Below, piece by piece: positions 32,334 through 36,778 of a DNA stretch of 36,778 bases (the first letter of the stretch is position 1; each line of letters begins with the position of its first letter). Location of the stretch: positions 1 through 36,778 of the forward strand of contig QCUI01000015.1 in NCBI GenBank assembly GCA_003210775.1, given 5' to 3'. The DNA comes from Synechococcus sp. AG-679-A04. Its GTDB lineage: Bacteria; Cyanobacteriota; Cyanobacteriia; PCC-6307; Cyanobiaceae. The position numbers were made by a program, and so were the translations under genes. Below the pieces are notes generated by a model. It saw only the letters and a list, made by a program, of their open reading frames with translations. It had not been told where the DNA came from and did not search any database.

Positions 32334-32743
32334 TGAATCGTCGTTTCAGCTGATTCAGGTCGGAGCATCAGCAGCAGGAATCTCTGGCCCTCTGGATCCT
32401 CCAGCCAGCATTCCGCACCGAAGGCTTCCAACCTTGGCTCTTCCGTGCTCAGGCCTCCGAGCTCGATCACGTGCTGATGCCAAGCCTGGAGCTCCAGCAG
32501 GGGGTCCCCCTTGGCACGCCGTTGCAGACATGGCGCCAGCGCCGACCCTGAGGCAGGCCATGGACGGTTGCGTGAGGGTGTGTAGATCTGCAGGCATCCC
32601 TGCGCCTGCAGAGGAACAATCCAGTGATGGGTGGCCACACCAGGTTTGGCTTTGGTGCCCAGAAGATTCGCGTAGAACTTGGCCAGCCGCTCGGGCCGAC
32701 GCGAAGCCAATACCCAGCTCAGAGCAAGATCGTCACCATTCAT
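32330..32743 (-). CDS. VOC / glyoxalase-superfamily protein
   Basis: 137 residues from ATG 32743. The pattern fits one vicinal-oxygen-chelate module pair: an N-terminal SWVLASRRPERLAKFYANLLG strand-helix, typical of the first beta-alpha unit, and a C-terminal ECWLEDPEGQRFLLLM with the DPEG turn found in most glyoxalase-fold proteins. The usual metal ligands are not obvious, so the reaction is unknown. The frame is open further upstream to 32914, but that stretch (Cys/Thr-rich, no VOC features) looks untranslated. It overlaps the UDG-like gene by four bases and starts a minus-strand run with UDG, ispG and ctp. It is divergent from the aminotransferase gene. Confidence 0.7.
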   Translation of the reverse strand: MNGDDLALSWVLASRRPERLAKFYANLLGTKAKPGVATHHWIVPLQAQGCLQIYTPSRNRPWPASGSALAPCLQRRAKGDPLLELQAWHQHVIELGGLSTEEPRLEAFGAECWLEDPEGQRFLLLMLRPESAETTIQ

Positions 32744-32889
32744 TTCGACATGATCCCTGGTCTCGAGGCTGGTTGTGTGATCTGTTTCTCGGTTGTTTTG
32801 ACAACACGTCTTCTCTGTTGTTTTTGACACCACATCAGGCAGGATGATCAAGCTTCTAACTGCGCATCCACTGGAGGGGTGCCGCTCCG

Positions 32890-34068
32890 ATGTCACGCCC
32901 GCCATCCCTTTCAAGCCGGGCTGAAGCCCTCCAGCCTTCTCTCACCCTGGCGATCAGTGCAAGGGCAAAGGCTTTGCAGCAGGAGGGTCGCGATATCTGC
33001 AGCCTCAGTGCTGGCGAACCCGATTTCAATACACCCCCATTCATTGTTGAGGCTTCAATCCAGGCGCTTCGTGATGGGATTACTCGTTATGGGCCTTCCG
33101 CTGGGGACCCTGCTCTGAGGCTGGCGATCGCCAACAAGATCACCAACGAGAATGGTCTCCCCACAACGGCAGATGAGGTGCTGGTGACCAACGGTGGCAA
33201 ACAGGCCATTTTCAACTTGTTCCAGGTGTTGCTCAACCCTGGTGATGAGGTGTTAATTCCTGCGCCCTACTGGCTTAGTTATCCCGAGATCGCACGCCTG
33301 GCGGGTGCCAGGCCGATTTCAGTTCCGTCATCGGCGCATAACGGTTTCTGCCTGGATGTTCAGGCTCTCGAGGCAGCGATCACGCCAGCCACCCGCTTGT
33401 TGGTGATCAATTCACCGGGCAACCCAACCGGCCGTGTCCTGAGTCTTGATGAGTTGCAGCAACTGGCCGAGCTGGTGCGGCGTCATCCGCGTGTGCTGGT
33501 GATGACTGATGAAATCTATGAATATCTGTTGGATGACGGCATCGAGCATCACAGTTTCGCGGCGTTAGCTCCTGATCTCAGAGATCGATGTTTCATGGTG
33601 AATGGCTTCGCCAAGGGCTGGGCGATGACCGGATGGCGCCTCGGCTATCTCAGTGGCCCCGCCTCAGTGATCAAGGCTGCCTCAGCCCTTCAGAGCCAGA
33701 GCACCAGCAATGTGTGCAGCTTTGCGCAGCGCGGAGCTACCGCAGCAATCGAGGGGTCCAGGGACTGTGTGAGAGAGATGGCGGAGAGCTACAACAAGCG
33801 CAGGACCCTTCTTGTTCAGGGGCTTCAGGCCCTGAACGGCATCACGCTCTTTCCTCCTAAAGGGGCTTTCTATGCCTTTCCGCAGCTTCCTGAGGCCTGC
33901 GGTGATTCGGTGAGCTTCTGCCAGAGAGCTCTGGAAGAGGAGGGTCTGGCCATCGTCCCTGGCGGAGCCTTTGGCGACGACCGCTGCGTGCGTCTGTCCT
34001 GTGCTGTCTCGCGTGAGACGATCACAGATGGACTGTCCCGATTGGCTCGCTTGCTTCCAGCCGGCTGA
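32890..34068 (+). CDS. Class I pyridoxal-phosphate aminotransferase (aspartate/prephenate type)
   Basis: 392 residues, the normal length for fold-type I aspartate aminotransferases. Lys242 in NGFAKGWAMTGWRLGY binds pyridoxal phosphate. NSPGNPTGRV (174-183), MTDEIYEYL (Asp207 contacts the pyridine nitrogen) and RLSCAVSRE near the C-terminus (substrate carboxylate Arg) are family landmarks. The early SAGEPDFNTP is typical of the I-beta subgroup, which in cyanobacteria often acts on aspartate and prephenate. Exact specificity is not decidable here. It is followed by 41 bp and then the phn genes on the same strand, with no terminator visible. Confidence 0.93.
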   Translation: MSRPPSLSSRAEALQPSLTLAISARAKALQQEGRDICSLSAGEPDFNTPPFIVEASIQALRDGITRYGPSAGDPALRLAIANKITNENGLPTTADEVLVTNGGKQAIFNLFQVLLNPGDEVLIPAPYWLSYPEIARLAGARPISVPSSAHNGFCLDVQALEAAITPATRLLVINSPGNPTGRVLSLDELQQLAELVRRHPRVLVMTDEIYEYLLDDGIEHHSFAALAPDLRDRCFMVNGFAKGWAMTGWRLGYLSGPASVIKAASALQSQSTSNVCSFAQRGATAAIEGSRDCVREMAESYNKRRTLLVQGLQALNGITLFPPKGAFYAFPQLPEACGDSVSFCQRALEEEGLAIVPGGAFGDDRCVRLSCAVSRETITDGLSRLARLLPAG

Positions 34069-34109
34069 GGTCGGGAAACGGTTTCACTACTAATCAGGTC
34101 TTGATCAAC

Positions 34110-35009
34110 ATGCCTTCTAGAGAACGCCGGGCCGTTGCCTTGCTGGCTGTATTGCTCTGCCAAGCGGTCACGGTCTTGCCAGTGGTTGCTCAGCCCACAC
34201 TCAAAGTGGGAGCCATTCCTGATCAGAATCCTGAGCGACTGAATCGTCTTTATGGCCAGTTGGCAGACGAATTGAGTGATCGTCTCAAGGTCAAGGTGCG
34301 GTACATACCGGTCAGTAACTATTCAGCGGCTGTCACCGCATTTCGAACCGGTGGACTGGATCTTGTCTGGTTTGGCGGCCTGACCGGTGTGCAGGCGCGC
34401 CTGCAGACTCCCGGGGCTCAGGTTCTTGCTCAGCGCGACATTGACGCCCGCTTCCGCAGTGTCTTCATTGCGAATACAAGCTCCGGGCTGCAACCGATTA
34501 GCTCAATCAATGGTCTCACCAGTCTGCGAGGCAAGCGGTTTTCTTTTGGTTCAGAGAGTTCGACCTCCGGCCGTTTGATGCCACAGCATTTTCTGGCTAA
34601 GGCCGGAGTCACACCAAGTCAGTTCAGTGGTGGTCGGGCTGGATTCAGTGGCAGCCACGATGCCACCATCGCAGTGGTGCAAAGCGGTGCCTACGAAGCA
34701 GGTGCACTCAACGAGCAGGTCTGGACATCAGCGGTCAAAGACGGGCGCGTGAACACCCAGAAGGTGAGTGTGATCTGGCGAACTCCTGAATACGTTGATT
34801 ACCACTGGGTCGTTCGGCCGAAGCTGGATCAGCGGTTTGGGAAGGGTTTCACCACGCGTCTGCAGAAAGCGATCCTGGGTCTGCAGCCCACCACGCCGCG
34901 TCAGGTGACCATCCTTGAGCTGTTTGCGGCCAAGCGGTTCATTCCGGCTGAGGCAAGTCAGTATGAGCCGATCGAAAAGGTGGGCCGGGAGCTGGGCAAG
35001 ATCAGGTGA
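34110..35009 (+). CDS. phnD: Phosphonate/phosphite ABC transporter substrate-binding protein
   Basis: 299 residues. Signal peptide 1-28 (ERRAVALLAVLLCQAVTVL, cleavage near VVAQ). The mature protein is a periplasmic binding fold of the PhnD/PtxB type: LKVGAIPDQNPERL, VSNYSAAVTAFRTGGLDLVWFGG (about 69-91), the ligand-binding helix cap SESSTSGRLMPQ (148-159) and SGSHDATIAVVQSGAYEAGA (about 181-200). Picocyanobacterial PhnD proteins bind phosphite, methylphosphonate or related reduced phosphorus compounds, and the precise ligand cannot be read from sequence. I chose ATG 34110. A TTG at 34101 adds three residues. Its stop overlaps the phnC start (GTGA). No clear Pho box was recognised upstream. 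Confidence 0.92.
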   Translation: MPSRERRAVALLAVLLCQAVTVLPVVAQPTLKVGAIPDQNPERLNRLYGQLADELSDRLKVKVRYIPVSNYSAAVTAFRTGGLDLVWFGGLTGVQARLQTPGAQVLAQRDIDARFRSVFIANTSSGLQPISSINGLTSLRGKRFSFGSESSTSGRLMPQHFLAKAGVTPSQFSGGRAGFSGSHDATIAVVQSGAYEAGALNEQVWTSAVKDGRVNTQKVSVIWRTPEYVDYHWVVRPKLDQRFGKGFTTRLQKAILGLQPTTPRQVTILELFAAKRFIPAEASQYEPIEKVGRELGKIR

Positions 35010-35764
35010 AAGCGCTTTTGGAGCTCGATCAGGTGCGTCTGGCCGGTCCCCACGGGGATCGGCTAGACGCTGTCACTCTCAGGCTCCAGAAGGGTGAACG
35101 AATCGCCCTGCTAGGACGCAGCGGTGCGGGCAAGAGTTCGCTGATCGGTGTTTTGAACGGCAGCCTGCCCCCAGCAGCAGGCCGTGTTCTGTTTCAGGGG
35201 GTGGCGCTTGGGTCTCTCAGTCGGCGACAACGCGCACGAATCGGCACCCTTTGGCAGGACCTGCGTCTGATTGAAGAGCTCAGTATTGGTCAGAACGTCA
35301 ATGCCGGTGCTCTCGGCCGTCACCGCTTGCCGTGGGCTCTGGCCAACCTGTTGTTTCGGGTCGATGCGGAGGTCAATCGATCCTGCCTGCGTCAGGCTGG
35401 TTTGGAGGAATCACTGTTGGCTGAGAGGGGGCTTGATCGTCCTGTGGGACAGCTTTCGGGAGGTCAGCGGCAGCGAGTGGCGTTGGCCCGACTGTTTCGA
35501 CAACAGCCTGATCTGATGCTTGCGGATGAACCCCTCGCCAGTCTTGATCCCGCCATTGCGGCCGAAGTGCTGGAAAGGCTGCTCACCTCTGAGGAGGATG
35601 GCAGTCTGCGCAGCGGTGCGCAGGCTGTGGTGGTGTCTTTGCATCGACCGGAGCTGATCGATCGTTTTGATCGCGTGTTCGGCCTGCGCGCAGGACGTCT
35701 TGTCATCGATGCGCCTGCAAAGGCTGTATCAGCAAGTGATCTCCGCGATCTGTATGCGCCGTGA
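35006..35764 (+). CDS. phnC: Phosphonate/phosphite ABC transporter ATP-binding protein
   Basis: 252 residues, one ABC ATPase domain: Walker A GRSGAGKSS (37-45), Q-loop TLWQDLRLIEELSIGQNV, signature LSGGQRQR, Walker B LMLADEP followed by LASLDP, and the H-loop His in VSLHRPEL. The AGKSSLIGVLNG stretch and the Q-loop region are typical of PhnC. It starts with GTG 35006 inside the last codons of phnD and ends at TGA 35762-35764 inside the start of phnE, so the three genes are translationally coupled. Confidence 0.93.
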   Translation: MKALLELDQVRLAGPHGDRLDAVTLRLQKGERIALLGRSGAGKSSLIGVLNGSLPPAAGRVLFQGVALGSLSRRQRARIGTLWQDLRLIEELSIGQNVNAGALGRHRLPWALANLLFRVDAEVNRSCLRQAGLEESLLAERGLDRPVGQLSGGQRQRVALARLFRQQPDLMLADEPLASLDPAIAAEVLERLLTSEEDGSLRSGAQAVVVSLHRPELIDRFDRVFGLRAGRLVIDAPAKAVSASDLRDLYAP

Positions 35765-36778
35765 TCGCTCGGATGCGGCTCACTGCGCCAGCCCTCGTGT
35801 TGTTGCCGGCTCTGGCTCTACTGCCGGTGCTGATTGTGGTGATGAACGGAGCCCACGGCGGCGGGGCGGAGATTCTGGGCTCCTTTGTGATCGGCGCAGT
35901 CACACCTTCCCTTGATCATGCCCTGTTGAAGTCGTTGCTGATTGGCCTTCAGGTCACCGTCGCCACAGCACTGACCGCATGGAGCTGCAGTCTTGTGCTC
36001 GGAGTGTTGCTGGGGTGTCTTAGTTCCGAGCGTCTCTGGCTCACCTGGAGTCTTCCAGCGTGGCCGGCGACCACGCTCCGGCGCCTGATGGCCTTGCCCC
36101 GCTCCTTGCACGAGCTGATCTGGGGATTGCTGTTAATGCAGGTGCTTGGGCTGCATCCCTGGGTTGCGGTGATGGCGATCTCCATTCCCTATGCATGCCT
36201 GATCGCACGGGTCTGGCGCGATCAGCTGCAGAGCCTTGATCCTTCGCGCCTGCAGGCCATGCTCCAGACCGGGTCTTCCCCCATGGCTGCTTGCCTGACG
36301 GCACTGTCGCCTGCCATGGGCTCGGTACTGGTGAGTTACGGGGGCTATCGACTGGAGTGTGCCCTTCGCAGTGCCACGTTGCTTGGGGTCTTCGGGCTTG
36401 GCGGTCTGGGAATGGATCTTGAGCTCAGTCTCAAATCACTGCAGTTCCATGAACTGTGGACGGGACTGTGGTTGTTGACTGTGGTCACCATTGCCTTGGA
36501 GCAGGGACTCCGCTGTTGGAGGAGTTGGGCTGAACAGGCCCAATTCGGACAGCGCCAGATCATGGGGTTTGCAGTCGCGGTTTTGCTCTCAGCTGCTCTT
36601 GGCGGTGCCTGGCTGGCTCATCTGTTTCCCGATGCAGGCTCACTCAACTGGCTTCCTGTGCAATGGCCTGATCTCAGCAGCCTTCAGCTGGCGGCTCAGG
36701 AGCTCCCCTGGATGTCGATGCTGTGGGAAACCCTGATCTTGACCCTGCTGGCGGCTGCCATCGCCATTGGCCTGCCGC
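35761..36778 (+). CDS. phnE: Phosphonate/phosphite ABC transporter permease, probably tandem-domain (3' end outside window)
   Basis: A frame from GTG 35761 stays open to the last base (339 codons, partial). It begins IARMRLTAPALVLLPALALL, a first membrane segment, and has further hydrophobic segments throughout. LQTGSSPMAACLTALSPAMGSVL (about residues 170-192) fits the cytoplasmic EAA loop that docks on the ATPase. After a complete first permease module (to about residue 255) a second series begins with AVAVLLSAALGGAWLAHL and a long periplasmic-type loop, then METLI-like WETLILTLLAAAIAI. This indicates two fused PhnE modules, as in several cyanobacterial PhnE proteins. The start overlaps phnC as GTGA. 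Confidence 0.88.
   Translation, partial: MIARMRLTAPALVLLPALALLPVLIVVMNGAHGGGAEILGSFVIGAVTPSLDHALLKSLLIGLQVTVATALTAWSCSLVLGVLLGCLSSERLWLTWSLPAWPATTLRRLMALPRSLHELIWGLLLMQVLGLHPWVAVMAISIPYACLIARVWRDQLQSLDPSRLQAMLQTGSSPMAACLTALSPAMGSVLVSYGGYRLECALRSATLLGVFGLGGLGMDLELSLKSLQFHELWTGLWLLTVVTIALEQGLRCWRSWAEQAQFGQRQIMGFAVAVLLSAALGGAWLAHLFPDAGSLNWLPVQWPDLSSLQLAAQELPWMSMLWETLILTLLAAAIAIGLP

Noticed and set aside
1-36778. CRISPR arrays, IS elements, rRNA genes, tmRNA
   Set aside because: No regularly spaced identical repeats, no transposase-like protein with terminal inverted repeats, and no rRNA or tmRNA sequence were seen. The 9-bp and 18-bp tandem repeats are coding microrepeats.

Overview
The window looks like chromosomal DNA of a marine picocyanobacterium, most probably a Synechococcus. 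The reasons are several cyanobacterial protein families side by side (DUF3104, DUF3531, a CPP1-like J-domain membrane protein, a VTE6/DUF92-type kinase, a group 3 sigma factor), a B12-dependent class II ribonucleotide reductase (nrdJ), an IspG, and compact gene packing. This assignment rests on family recognition by eye, not on a database search.

Layout. 1-3.7 kb is an accessory segment. It holds a truncated and an intact DUF3104 gene, two diverged copies of a ~130-bp structured repeat, an overlooked 31-codon membrane microprotein with its own ribosome binding site and terminator, an outer-membrane barrel of the inverse-autotransporter type, and a tyrosine recombinase lying 140 bp from the 3' end of tRNA-Ser(TGA). 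3.76-9.33 kb is one visibly A+T-richer giant gene (1854 codons): a DUF4347 domain, about ten ~70-residue beta-rich repeats, and a long unique C-terminus. 9.6-21.9 kb is ordinary core genome: nrdJ, a methyltransferase coupled to prfC, a CPP1-like protein, hslO, an ABC ATPase, a DUF3531 protein, rsmE, a VTE6-like gene, a sigma factor and a YqhA-family protein. 22.2-24.08 kb is a second A+T-rich pocket, with a small RTX-like calcium-binding protein and 1.16 kb without a convincing gene. 24.08-27.6 kb is mfd. 27.7-29.0 kb has three small lineage-type proteins, one a secreted protein with a HEATH metal-site motif. 29.0-32.7 kb on the minus strand is a close-packed VOC / uracil-DNA-glycosylase-like / ispG / ctp run. 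32.9 kb to the end is an aminotransferase and a phnD-phnC-phnE phosphonate/phosphite ABC transporter. Its permease is cut by the window edge.

How the parts relate. The core blocks carry out DNA precursor supply (NrdJ), translation termination (RF3), redox chaperoning (Hsp33), rRNA modification (RsmE), transcription-coupled repair (Mfd), isoprenoid synthesis (IspG) and phosphorus acquisition (PhnDCE). The accessory parts are mostly envelope or surface related: the barrel, the giant DUF4347 protein and the RTX-like protein. They cluster around a tRNA-Ser/integrase site, which suggests a genomic island where surface genes turn over. The least described items are the giant repeat protein, the structured DUF3104-linked repeat, the 31-residue microprotein and a UDG-like protein that appears to have lost its iron-sulfur cysteines.
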